Assembly: GCA_964540455.1 (NCBI GenBank)
Contig: CAZIMK010000011.1
Location: forward strand, 1-64,000
Origin: Paraprevotella sp964540455
GTDB taxonomy: Bacteria > Bacteroidota > Bacteroidia > Bacteroidales > Bacteroidaceae
Length of the DNA: 64,000 bases
Reading direction: 5' to 3'
Both the position numbers and the translations under genes were made by a program. Shown piece after piece: positions 38,280 through 46,280 of the stretch (within the stretch, counting starts at the first letter, position 1; each line of letters begins with the position of its first letter). Under the pieces are notes generated by a model that saw only the letters and a list, made by a program, of their open reading frames with translations, had not been told where the DNA came from and ran no database searches.

Positions 38280-39002
38280 TCAGTTGTCGATGACCAGCGT
38301 GTACGATTGCATGGTGCGCAGGTCAATAGTCCACAAGCGGCCACACAGCGGTTCACCGTATCCGCAGATCAGTTTCATTACTTCATGAGCCTGTACGCTG
38401 CCCACTACGGCGGGTGTCATTCCTACGACGCCTTTGTGGGGAGGAGGCATGTGCAGGGTGGCCTCTTCGTCCGTATATAAGTCGCGGTAAGTGTGGGGGT
38501 GCTCACCGCAGCAGAACACGGACACTTGTCCGCAAAAGCCCTGGATGGCTCCGTATACGTAAGGTTTGTTCAAGGCGGCACATGTGTCGCTCAGCAGGTA
38601 GCGGGTGGCAAAGTTGTCGCATGCGTCCGCTACAATGTCGTATTCGGCAGTGATGGCGGCGGCGTTGTCCTTTGTCAGTCGGCAGGAATATGTGCGGAAC
38701 TGCACTTCGCTGTTCAACGACCGGAGGCGTTCGGCGGCTTGCTCTGTTTTCCTTCTGCCCACTTCTGCTTCGGTATACAACACCTGGCGGTGCAGGTTGT
38801 TCAGGCTCACCGTGTCATCGTCTATCAGCCCCAACGTACCCACTCCCGCGCCGGTGAGATACAGGGCGATGGGAGAGCCGAGTCCGCCCGTGCCGACAAT
38901 CAGCACCTTGGCCTTCTGTAGTTTCTTCTGTCCTTCCGTACCTATTTCCGGGAGCATTGTCTGACGCTCGTAACGGAGGAAATCTGTTGGTTTGTTATTC
39001 AT
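38280..39002 (-). CDS. thiF: ThiF-type sulfur carrier adenylyltransferase
   Basis: E1-like enzyme that adenylates the C terminus of ThiS for sulfur loading. The 240-residue protein has RYERQTMLPEIG, the nucleotide-binding loop GTGGLGSPIALYLTGAGVG (residues 37-55), DDDTVSLNNLHRQVLY and DACDNFATRYLLSDTC. The two CxxC zinc pairs found in E. coli ThiF/MoeB are not visible; the usual Cys-rich loop is replaced by CCGEHPHTYRDLYTDEEATLHMPPPH. The start at 39002 matches the family; a longer frame to 39125 overlaps thiH. It is the last gene of the thiamine operon. Confidence 0.88.
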   Translation of the reverse strand: MNNKPTDFLRYERQTMLPEIGTEGQKKLQKAKVLIVGTGGLGSPIALYLTGAGVGTLGLIDDDTVSLNNLHRQVLYTEAEVGRRKTEQAAERLRSLNSEVQFRTYSCRLTKDNAAAITAEYDIVADACDNFATRYLLSDTCAALNKPYVYGAIQGFCGQVSVFCCGEHPHTYRDLYTDEEATLHMPPPHKGVVGMTPAVVGSVQAHEVMKLICGYGEPLCGRLWTIDLRTMQSYTLVIDN

Positions 39003-39012
39003 ATCGGTCGGT

Positions 39013-40143
39013 TTATGTATTGTGGACGAGGTCAAAGCTTGCGTCCCAATCCTTCCACACAGGTTCGCGTCCGAGCCGGCGCAGAGACTGTTCCACTTCC
39101 CGGGCAGTCCGTTCGTCGCTGACATGAAATTGTTCCAGTGCCTGCGGGTATGTATAATACCCTCCGGGTTCCGTTTTGCTCTCCGCGCTCATGGTCGTCA
39201 CGCCCAATGTTGCCATGTGGTCGCGGATGGCGGCCGGTTCGCGTGTGGAGTAGGATATATCCACGTCGTGGTCGAAAATACGCATGGCGAATGTCACCTG
39301 TGCCAGTTCGCGGTCGCTCATGACGGCGTTCGGTTGGAAACCGCCGTTCTCCGATGGACGCATGCGGGGAAAGTTCACGCTATATTTCGTGCGCCAGTAT
39401 CGTTTTTGCAGGTAGCGCAGATGATAGGCCATCATGGTGATGTCTGTCCGCCATTCCTTTTCCAGACCGATGAGTACTCCCATGCCGATGGAATGCACGC
39501 CGGCTTGTCCCATGCGGTCGAAACCGTTCAGACGCCATTCGAATTTCGACTTCATGCCCCGCGGGTGATATATATTGTAATTGGCTTTGTGATAAGTTTC
39601 CTGGAAACAGATGACACCGTTCATCCCGTGCCGTGCCAGTTCGGCATACTCCTCTGTCTTGAGCGGCATCACTTCTATCTTGAGATTACTGAAATAAGGT
39701 TTCGCCAGATCCAGCGCGCGTGCCAGGTAAGGGACACCGGCCCGTGCCGGATTCTCTCCGGTGACGATCAGCAGGTTTTCAAACGGGGCAAGTCGCTTGA
39801 TAGCTTTGTATTCGTTGACGATTTCCTCTTCCGTCAGTATCGTGCGCGGCATGGGATTGCTGATGTGGAACCCGCAGTAGACGCACGAATTCGTACATGA
39901 GTTTGTTATATACAGAGGAATGAACATGGATATGGTCTTGCCGAATCTTTCTTCGGTATATTTGCGGCTCAGGCGTGCCATCGTCTCTAAATAAGGACGG
40001 GCGGCGGGCGATATCAAAGCCATGAAATCGTCTACCGTACAATGTTCTTTCGACAGGGCGCGCCGTACGTCAGTTTCTGTTTTTGCCAGGATACGTCCGG
40101 TGGTCTCCTCCCATGAAATCTTTTCTAATTCGTCCGAAAACAT
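39013..40143 (-). CDS. thiH: 2-iminoacetate synthase ThiH
   Basis: Radical SAM enzyme that splits tyrosine to give dehydroglycine for thiazole synthesis under anaerobic conditions. The 376-residue protein carries the cluster motif CTNSCVYC (C83, C87, C90), ITGENPARAG-type GGE-like region (LLIVTGENPARAGVPYL), and the Tyr-lyase C-terminal features SEERTAREVEQ-like. Oxygen-sensitive ThiH rather than ThiO fits an anaerobic gut organism. It follows thiG after 29 bases. Confidence 0.93.
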   Translation of the reverse strand: MFSDELEKISWEETTGRILAKTETDVRRALSKEHCTVDDFMALISPAARPYLETMARLSRKYTEERFGKTISMFIPLYITNSCTNSCVYCGFHISNPMPRTILTEEEIVNEYKAIKRLAPFENLLIVTGENPARAGVPYLARALDLAKPYFSNLKIEVMPLKTEEYAELARHGMNGVICFQETYHKANYNIYHPRGMKSKFEWRLNGFDRMGQAGVHSIGMGVLIGLEKEWRTDITMMAYHLRYLQKRYWRTKYSVNFPRMRPSENGGFQPNAVMSDRELAQVTFAMRIFDHDVDISYSTREPAAIRDHMATLGVTTMSAESKTEPGGYYTYPQALEQFHVSDERTAREVEQSLRRLGREPVWKDWDASFDLVHNT

Positions 40144-40172
40144 AATGTCTTGTTTTTTAGTGTAGCCCGTTG

Positions 40173-40949
40173 TCAGTCTTCGAGGAAAGCAGTCAGGGGA
40201 GAGCTTGCTTCGGCCACAAAATTATCGGCCTGCGTGCCTAATCCGGCCTCATAGGCCAGACGGCCTGCTTCTACGGCTTGCTTGAAAGCCATAGCCATGG
40301 TTTCCGGATCACCGGCCACGGCAATGGCCGTGTTCACGAGGCAGGCCGATGCTCCCATTTCCATCGCTTCCGCCGCATGGCTCGGTGCGCCGATACCGGC
40401 ATCCACGATTACCGGCACGCCGGCCTGTTCGATAATGATGCGCAGGAAGTCACGCGTCAGCAGTCCCTTGTTCGTGCCGATAGGCGCTCCTAAAGGCATG
40501 ACTGTAGCCGCTCCGGCTTCTTCCAGATGCTTGCACAGCGTTGGGTCCGCCTGGCAGTAGGGCAGTACCACAAAACCCAGTTTTACCAATTGTTCCGTCG
40601 CTTTCAGTGTTTCCACGGAGTCGGGCAGCAGATAGCGCGGATCGGGATGGATTTCCAGTTTCAGCCAGTTTGTGCCGAACGCCTCGCGGGCCATCTGTGC
40701 CGCGAATACGGCTTCCTCCGCGTTGCGGACTCCCGAAGTGTTGGGCAGTAGCTGAATGCCCGGACGGGCGATGTGCCGCAACATATCATCTTCCCGGTCG
40801 TCCAGCTCGATACGTTTCATGGCCAGTGTCACCATCTCGGTGCCGGATGCAGTGATGGCTTTTGTCATCAGGTCGTTGGAACTGAATTTACCGGTTCCTA
40901 AAAACAGGCGGGAATGAAACTCGCGTCCCGCAATCACCAGTGTTTCCAT
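40173..40949 (-). CDS. thiG: Thiazole synthase ThiG
   Basis: Builds the thiazole ring from 1-deoxy-D-xylulose 5-phosphate, dehydroglycine and ThiS thiocarboxylate. The 258-residue TIM barrel shows FLGTGKFSS, RIELDDREDDML, LLPNTSGVRNAEEAVFAAQMARE, the Schiff-base lysine in NWLKLEI (K97), LGAPIGTNKGL and VDAGIGAPSHAAEAMEMGASACLVNTAIAVAGDP. Length is normal. It sits between thiS and thiH. Confidence 0.95.
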   Translation of the reverse strand: METLVIAGREFHSRLFLGTGKFSSNDLMTKAITASGTEMVTLAMKRIELDDREDDMLRHIARPGIQLLPNTSGVRNAEEAVFAAQMAREAFGTNWLKLEIHPDPRYLLPDSVETLKATEQLVKLGFVVLPYCQADPTLCKHLEEAGAATVMPLGAPIGTNKGLLTRDFLRIIIEQAGVPVIVDAGIGAPSHAAEAMEMGASACLVNTAIAVAGDPETMAMAFKQAVEAGRLAYEAGLGTQADNFVAEASSPLTAFLED

Positions 40950-41006
40950 ATTCTTATATATATAATTATAGTACAGAAAAGAATGTTTTTAATCCCAGTT
41001 CATGGG

Positions 41007-41204
41007 CTATCCGCCGCAGGCAGCCCGGATGATGACGATGTTCATACCTTCGGTCAGTGCGTAGCTGTCCCATTGCGTACGGGGCACCATACGGTTGTCC
41101 ACGGCCACCGCCACTCCGACGGGAGGCAGGGCGAGTTCTTCAATCAGTCGGGCTATTGTTCCGGCTTCTGTCTCTTTTTCTTTGTTGTTTACCGATACTT
41201 TCAT
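41007..41204 (-). CDS. thiS: Sulfur carrier protein ThiS
   Basis: A 65-residue ubiquitin-fold carrier ending in the diagnostic Gly-Gly (IIRAACGG) that becomes a thiocarboxylate. It starts at MKVSVNNKEKETEAG; the frame extends to 41291 but that part overlaps the TPP riboswitch. First gene of the operon behind the riboswitch. Confidence 0.93.
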   Translation of the reverse strand: MKVSVNNKEKETEAGTIARLIEELALPPVGVAVAVDNRMVPRTQWDSYALTEGMNIVIIRAACGG

Positions 41205-41288
41205 ATAAGTCGTATTTGAGGTTCTTAAATATATATAGTAAAGGACAAAGAAGCACCGGAAGCGGCAACACAGAAGAGAATCGTAATC

Positions 41289-41362
41289 CAATTCCTACGG
41301 CAGTATGGACTGCATCAGGTTCCAAGGGTATAATCTCAGCCCCGTCAGGGGCACCCCTTTGT
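41289..41362 (-). promoter_or_regulatory. TPP riboswitch (THI element)
   Basis: On the minus strand it reads GGGGTGCCCCTGACGGGGCTGAGA..TACCC..GAACCTGATGCAG...CTGCCGTAGG, which contains the conserved CUGAGA and ACCUGAU.C...G.GUAGG boxes of thiamine-pyrophosphate riboswitches. It precedes thiS by 85 bases and should reduce expression of the thiazole operon when TPP is abundant. Confidence 0.96.
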
Positions 41363-41374
41363 CTTACACATGGA

Positions 41375-41382
41375 CAAAGGTA
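41375..41382 (-). promoter_or_regulatory. -7 box of the thiamine operon
   Basis: TACCTTTG on the minus strand, 13 bases before the riboswitch aptamer; fits TAnnTTTG. Confidence 0.6.
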
Positions 41383-41427
41383 AAGAAAAAAAGGCAAATG
41401 GCGGCGCTTTTTTTCGTTATTTATTGG

Positions 41428-41435
41428 TACTTTTG
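41428..41435 (+). promoter_or_regulatory. -7 box of ribE
   Basis: TACTTTTG, 27 bases upstream of the ribE ATG at 41463. Confidence 0.55.
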
Positions 41436-41462
41436 TTCCGTAATCGATTAAACTTACAGTTT

Positions 41463-42071
41463 ATGTTCTCAGGAATAGTGGAAGAAACGGCCCGTGTGGT
41501 AGCCGTAGAGAGAGAATTGGACAATATGCACTTTACGTTGCAGTGCTCTTTTGCAGGGGAACTGAAGATAGACCAGAGTGTGGCTCATAACGGTGTTTGT
41601 CTCACAGTGGTACGGTTGGAGGAAGACACTTATACGGTGACGGCGATGCGCGAGACGCTGGAGCGTTCCAACTTAGGGCAGTTGCAGGTGGGGGATGAAG
41701 TGAACGTCGAGCGTTCGATGATGATGAACGGCCGGCTGGACGGGCATATCGTCCAGGGGCATGTTGACCGGACGGCCCGTTGCGTGGCGGTGGAAGATGC
41801 CGAGGGAAGCTATGTGTATACGTTCCGTTACGACTTTGACCGGGATATGGCAAAACGCGGTTACCTGACGGTGGACAAGGGATCGGTGACAGTGAATGGC
41901 GTGAGCCTTACGGTGTGCAATCCTACGGAAGATTCATTTCAGGTGTGTATTATCCCCTATACCTATGAGCATACCAACTTTCATACCTTCGCTGTAGGCA
42001 GCATCGTGAACCTGGAATTTGACATCATCGGCAAGTATATGGCCCGGATGATGGGATTGATGAATGCGTAA
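41463..42071 (+). CDS. ribE: Riboflavin synthase, alpha chain
   Basis: Dismutates two molecules of 6,7-dimethyl-8-ribityllumazine to riboflavin. The 202-residue protein has the two tandem lumazine-binding barrels, starting with MFSGIVEETARVV and repeating at MNGRLDGHIVQGHVDRTARCVAVE. Motifs NGVCLTVV and NGVSLTVCNP mark equivalent positions in each half, and the first-half MFSGI is strictly conserved. The frame extends upstream to 41370, but this part lies across the promoter. Its stop is only five bases from the stop of the convergent BrkB gene. Confidence 0.95.
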   Translation: MFSGIVEETARVVAVERELDNMHFTLQCSFAGELKIDQSVAHNGVCLTVVRLEEDTYTVTAMRETLERSNLGQLQVGDEVNVERSMMMNGRLDGHIVQGHVDRTARCVAVEDAEGSYVYTFRYDFDRDMAKRGYLTVDKGSVTVNGVSLTVCNPTEDSFQVCIIPYTYEHTNFHTFAVGSIVNLEFDIIGKYMARMMGLMNA

Positions 42072-42076
42072 TCGAC

Positions 42077-43390
42077 TCAGAGGTCTTTTAGCAGCACCTT
42101 GTCCATGCCTTCCAGATAACGGGCGCGCAGTTCTTTCAACTGTTCCCATTTTTCGGTAAACTCGTACAACTGGAGATTGAGATGTTCGCTGCCGTGCGTG
42201 TCGATGCGTTCCAACAGGTAGTTTACCGTCATGCGGTTGATGTCCTCCGCAGGAAGGTAGACGGCGGGGCGGTTTTGTTCTTCATTTATCTCGATAACCA
42301 GTTTCAGGGAGATTAGTTCATACAGCAGGTTGTTTACGAGGCGGATGGGGATATTGTTTTCCATGGCCAGTCCTTGGGCCGTATAACCGGTCATGCCTTT
42401 TTCAAATCGTTTGCAGATGTTGGACAGGAGCAGCATGATGATGAAGTCGTGGTAACGGCGGCTCAGGTTGCTGATGTCCTTTACATAGCTGTAGTTGTCC
42501 AGATTCTGGTTGGCATAGCTTAGTTCGGCGCCGTAGAGGCAGATGAACCACGAAAGCTGCACCCATAACATGAACATCGGGATAGCTGCGAACGAGCCGT
42601 AGATGGCGTTGTAGCTCGATACCCATATCTGGGAGTGAATAAAGAAATACTGCAACAACTGGAATGTGCATCCGGCGACAAGTCCCGGTACGACGGCATG
42701 GCGGAAACGCACCTGTGTGTTGGGCATGTAGATATAGAGTCCGGTAAAAGCCAGTCCGCTCAGCAGGTAGGGCGTGAGTCCTATGAAAGCTTTCAGGGTG
42801 GAGTCCAGTACCAGAAAGTCCGGCAGGCTCTTGGCCAGTGTCGCCATGAAAATAGACAATCCGCTCGACACCACGATCAGGATGGGCAGAAGCAGGAACA
42901 CACTGATATAGTCGGTTATGCGCCGGTGGATATTGCGAGGTTTCTTGACACCCCAGATGGTGTTGAATGTATATTCGATGTTGGTGGTGAGCTGGATAAG
43001 GGTATAGAGCAGCAGCACCAGCCCAACACCCAGAAAAATCCCGTTCTGTGTCTGTGCCAGATATGAGTCGATGAACTCCAGTATCGTGTTCGCGAATTCC
43101 GGGCTCACGGTGATGTTGTCGCGTATCTGTTCCTCGATGAGCGTACCGTAACCGAATCCCCGTCCGATGGCAAACACAATGGCCAGAATCGGAACGGTAG
43201 CCAGGATAGTGGAGTAGGTGAGGGCCGAGGCATGGCTTGGGATATTGTTGTCGACAAAAGTTTCCGTGGCCAGAAACAGTCTTTTCAGCAACCGGAAGGC
43301 CATTCGTTTCATATACGGTAGCCGGTTGTCTTCCACTCGCCAGATGCCGCGGGTAAAAAAGTTTTTTATGCCGCTCATGGTTATTTTCAT
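42077..43390 (-). CDS. BrkB/YihY-family membrane protein
   Basis: A 437-residue inner-membrane protein of the YihY/BrkB family (formerly called RNase BN, wrongly). About six membrane helices are visible: ALTYSTILATVPILAIVFAIG, FLGVGLVLLLYTLIQL, DYISVFLLLPILIVVSSGLSIFMATLA, TPYLLSGLAFTGLYIYMP, HAVVPGLVAGCTFQLLQYFFI and SFAAIPMFMLWVQLSWFICLYGAELSYA. The last of these contains the family motif. A soluble winged-helix-like C terminus of about 140 residues follows. Function is unsettled. It lies 33 bases downstream of RNase P RNA on the same strand. Confidence 0.88.
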   Translation of the reverse strand: MKITMSGIKNFFTRGIWRVEDNRLPYMKRMAFRLLKRLFLATETFVDNNIPSHASALTYSTILATVPILAIVFAIGRGFGYGTLIEEQIRDNITVSPEFANTILEFIDSYLAQTQNGIFLGVGLVLLLYTLIQLTTNIEYTFNTIWGVKKPRNIHRRITDYISVFLLLPILIVVSSGLSIFMATLAKSLPDFLVLDSTLKAFIGLTPYLLSGLAFTGLYIYMPNTQVRFRHAVVPGLVAGCTFQLLQYFFIHSQIWVSSYNAIYGSFAAIPMFMLWVQLSWFICLYGAELSYANQNLDNYSYVKDISNLSRRYHDFIIMLLLSNICKRFEKGMTGYTAQGLAMENNIPIRLVNNLLYELISLKLVIEINEEQNRPAVYLPAEDINRMTVNYLLERIDTHGSEHLNLQLYEFTEKWEQLKELRARYLEGMDKVLLKDL

Positions 43391-43423
43391 GTCAAGGGGT
43401 GTTTAAAGTAAGAAAAAAGAAAA

Positions 43424-43790
43424 ACAGTCGGCCTGTAAGCCGGGTTCTGTGCTTCCCGAATCGGGAAGTGCCTGTCATTTATCTACGCCATGCGTCACCG
43501 CATGGCTCTATCGTTCTACCCTCCGGCTCGGACGGGCCGCCCTTCGTAATGCGCCGGTATACGCGAACTTTCAATCTCCGGAATGCACGGCACGGACGTC
43601 ACCGCCCGCCCGGTGAGCTCTTGCCTCACCTTCTCACCCTTACCTCCGTTTCAGGAGGCGGTTATTTTCTTCTGCATGGTCTAACCCTCGCGGACTACTT
43701 CCCGTTAAGAAGCGGAGTGCCCTGAATTGCCCGGACTTTCCTCCCGCACTCCGGATAGAGTGCCAGCGACAGGCCGTCCGACTGCTTTTC
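43424..43790 (-). ncRNA. rnpB: RNase P RNA (class A)
   Basis: Catalytic RNA that trims tRNA 5' leaders. The minus strand starts near GCAGUCGGACGGCC and shows the universal P4-region GGAGGAAAGUCCGGGC near 43735. The mid-molecule ACAGAA element is present, and the 3' end GAACCCGGCUUACAGGCCGACUG pairs with the 5' end (CAGUCGG...CCGACUG). About 367 nucleotides, normal for Bacteroidetes. The -7 box TATCTTTG at 43796-43803 sets the 5' end approximately; ends are good to a few bases. Confidence 0.95.
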
Positions 43791-43795
43791 CTCTG

Positions 43796-43803
43796 CAAAG
43801 ATA
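43796..43803 (-). promoter_or_regulatory. -7 box of rnpB
   Basis: TATCTTTG on the minus strand just before the mature RNA. Confidence 0.65.
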
Positions 43804-43880
43804 CATATATTAATTGAAATAGGTCGTCGGGGATTGACAAATTGTGTCCGGCGGGGGGACGGACTGCGATATGATAGACC

Positions 43881-43947
43881 TTAAAAAGGCCGTGCGTCCT
43901 GTTTCCAGTAGTTGACAAGGCGAACATTACGCACGGCTCTTTAAAAA
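43881..43947 (-). terminator. Terminator of the HtrA gene
   Basis: AAAGGCCGTGCGT and ACGCACGG-CTCTTT form a long stem across a loop of about 30 bases, flanked by A and T runs (TTAAAAAG / CTTTTTAA). It lies 21 bases after the stop. Confidence 0.6.
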
Positions 43948-43967
43948 GTGTCGGTTTCAGTTATGTC

Positions 43968-45476
43968 TTATTTCTTTTTTCCCTTAGCCGGATTACCGTC
44001 TGAAAGTTCTATTACCAGACTGCGTTTGTTTCCGCTCGGCGTGACGGCCTTGATCCACAATGTGCGGTCAGCGGATTGGTTCGCCACCTTTACTGCATCC
44101 TCGAAGTCTTCGACGCTACGCATCGGACGGTCGTTCACTTGCAGGATAATCAGTCCCTTGAAAGCACCCGCGTCTTGTAATTTACCGCTCTTCAGTCCGC
44201 TGATGACCAGGCCGTAAGGTAGGCTCAGTTCGGCTTTCATGCGGTCCGTTACCGGAGTGAGGGCTGCGCCGAACAAATCCAGATCTACGCTTTCGATAAT
44301 TTTCGTATTGCCTTCCGCGTTGCGTAACGTGGCGGTTTTAGTCATTTTCTTCTTGTCGCGTACATAAGTGATCTGTATCTTGTCGCCGGGACGGTGTTTA
44401 GCCAGTTCCTCCATCAGTTCGGACATCTTGGAGATGGCTTTGTCGTTCACACCTACGATTACGTCGCCTTTCTTCAATCCCATTTCGGCGGCCGCCATGT
44501 TGTCTTGCGTCTCGGCAATGTACACGCCGGAGTTTACACCTGGATCCACTTCATTGCCTTTCCGGCGCTCCATGTCCACGTAAGCTTCCAGGTCGCTTCC
44601 GGCTATACCCAGTGTGGCACGCTGTACTACTCCGTACTCTTTCAGGTCGGCTACCACCTTGTTCATGATAGTCGTGGGGATGGCGAACCCGTAGCCCGAA
44701 TAAGAACCGGTCTGTGAATAGAGCATGGCGTTGATGCCTACCAGTTCACCGCGTTCGTTTACCAACGCTCCGCCGGAGTTACCGGCATTGATAGCAGCGT
44801 CCGTCTGTATGAAACTTTCTATGCTGTTGGCTCCTAAGGAACGCGCCTTGGCGCTGACGATACCGGCAGTCACCGTGGAGGTGAGGTTGAACGGATTTCC
44901 CACGGCCAGTACCCACTGTCCGAGTTTCAGTTCGTCGGAATTGCCGATGGGCACTGTGGGCAGATCCTTTCCTTCAATCTTTATAAGGGCCAGGTCCGTC
45001 TGTTCGTCCGTACCGATGATGCGGGCTTTGAACTCGCGGTGGTCGTTAAGTTTCACGTCCAGAACATCCGCTCCGGCCACCACGTGGTTGTTGGTCACGA
45101 TATAACCGTCGGAAGAGATAATCACTCCCGAACCCGAGGCTTCCCGCTTCGGCGTTTGAATCTGGCGTTGCTGTGTTCCTCCTCCGAAGCCGAAGAAGTC
45201 GCCGAAGAAATCGGCAAACGGATCACGTACCGTCTCCACGCGTGTCTTGCTGTTGGTGGTCACTTTGATATATACCACGGCGTTCACAGTCGATTCGGCT
45301 GCATAGGTCAGGTCAACCAGACCGGATGGGGCGGCTATCTGTACAGCCGGTGTCGTATTCGCGGGCTGTGCGGCAGTTCCGGATTCCGTGCTGCAACCTT
45401 TTTCCATACTCATACAGAAAGCTCCTACTGATACAAGGAGCGTCAATCCCATAATTTTCTTAGTTGATTTATTCAT
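43968..45476 (-). CDS. HtrA/DegP-type periplasmic serine protease
   Basis: A 502-residue Do-like protease and chaperone for envelope quality control. The signal segment MNKSTKKIMGLTLLVSVGAFCMS may be a lipoprotein-like or cleaved peptide. The catalytic triad is visible: His in IVTNNHVVAGAD, Asp in EQTDLALIKIEG and Ser in AINAGNSGGALVN. Two PDZ domains follow (about 300-390, LGIAGSDLEAYVD to KITYVRD; and 410-495, FGAALTPVTDRMKAEL to LWIKAVT). The loop with FADFFGDFFGFGGGTQQRQ corresponds to the LA loop. It has its own promoter (TACTTTTG, minus strand, 45530-45537). Confidence 0.94.
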   Translation of the reverse strand: MNKSTKKIMGLTLLVSVGAFCMSMEKGCSTESGTAAQPANTTPAVQIAAPSGLVDLTYAAESTVNAVVYIKVTTNSKTRVETVRDPFADFFGDFFGFGGGTQQRQIQTPKREASGSGVIISSDGYIVTNNHVVAGADVLDVKLNDHREFKARIIGTDEQTDLALIKIEGKDLPTVPIGNSDELKLGQWVLAVGNPFNLTSTVTAGIVSAKARSLGANSIESFIQTDAAINAGNSGGALVNERGELVGINAMLYSQTGSYSGYGFAIPTTIMNKVVADLKEYGVVQRATLGIAGSDLEAYVDMERRKGNEVDPGVNSGVYIAETQDNMAAAEMGLKKGDVIVGVNDKAISKMSELMEELAKHRPGDKIQITYVRDKKKMTKTATLRNAEGNTKIIESVDLDLFGAALTPVTDRMKAELSLPYGLVISGLKSGKLQDAGAFKGLIILQVNDRPMRSVEDFEDAVKVANQSADRTLWIKAVTPSGNKRSLVIELSDGNPAKGKKK

Positions 45477-45815
45477 AGCTTTAATTTGGTTTGATGTTAA
45501 TCTAAATCTCCTTTTTAACTTTCTCGGCTCAAAAGTATATATAAAAATTATAGTTTAATCTCCGGACGATTGTTTTTTGTCTTCTTTTAACCATGCCCGC
45601 CGAGGACTTAACAGCGCTTAAACCATCCGCTGGAAAATCGTTAAAGAATGAAATCGTTAAAGAATGTGGAATAAATAGCATGTTCTACTTAGAATAATAT
45701 GCCGGCGATTACGATGCGAATAGAATACAAGGTAATAATTTAACAAAATTTAAATCGGGGGGGGTAAAATTAAAGAAACTTTTCTTATATTTGCAAAAAT
45801 ATTTGATTAAGAAAG
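45477..45815. other. Intergenic region between divergent HtrA and surface-protein genes
   Basis: Contains the HtrA promoter on the minus strand (TACTTTTG, 45530-45537), a two-copy 16-base direct repeat AAATCGTTAAAGAATG around 45635-45666, and the -7 box TATATTTG at 45786-45793 for the plus-strand gene. Nothing else is seen. Confidence 0.6.
45786..45793 (+). promoter_or_regulatory. -7 box of the 45816 surface-protein pair
   Basis: TATATTTG, 22 bases upstream of the start codon at 45816. Confidence 0.55.
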
Positions 45816-46280
45816 ATGAGAAAAGTTTTTTCCTTAGTAACATTCCTGCTATCCTGTACAAGCCTGTTCGCCCGGGACGCGCAGAATCTTGTGATATGGA
45901 TGCGTAGCGGCGAACGCGTCGTATACGCGCTTGAGGAAGAACCGGTGACCAAGTTCATCGGTACGGATCTGGTGTTGTCCACCCGCAATCTTACGGTGAA
46001 TTATCCTCTGTCCGCGTTGCAACGTTATACTTATGAATTGAATGCCACTTCCGTAGCCGGTGTGGATGCCGACAGGCGTGTGGTGGTGTCGAAGGATGGA
46101 GATGTGCTTTCATTTTCCAATCTTGCGTCCGGGACGGACGTTTCCGTGTATTCTTCGGCCGGCAGTTTGCTGACTTCGATAAAGGCTGGAGGCCGGACAG
46201 TCGTCAGTCTGGGCGATTACCCGGCCGGAGTATATGTGATAAAGGTAAAAGATGTAACTTATAAATTGATGAAGCGATGA
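45816..46280 (+). CDS. Short exported protein with T9SS-like C-terminal domain
   Basis: A 154-residue protein with signal peptide MRKVFSLVTFLLSCTSLFA, a beta segment (LVIWMRSGERVVYALEEEPVTKFIGTDLVLSTRNLTVNYPLSALQRYTYE), and a C terminus like type A sorting domains (VSVYSSAGSLLTSIKAGG...LGDYPAGVYVIKVKDVTYKLMKR). It is nearly all tail. A paralogue with the same layout is at 52603. The next gene starts inside its stop codon (ATGA overlap), so the pair is translationally coupled. Confidence 0.75.
   Translation: MRKVFSLVTFLLSCTSLFARDAQNLVIWMRSGERVVYALEEEPVTKFIGTDLVLSTRNLTVNYPLSALQRYTYELNATSVAGVDADRRVVVSKDGDVLSFSNLASGTDVSVYSSAGSLLTSIKAGGRTVVSLGDYPAGVYVIKVKDVTYKLMKR

Noticed and set aside
43399..43725. 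108-codon plus-strand frame
   Set aside because: It is antisense to RNase P RNA, which explains the sequence conservation.
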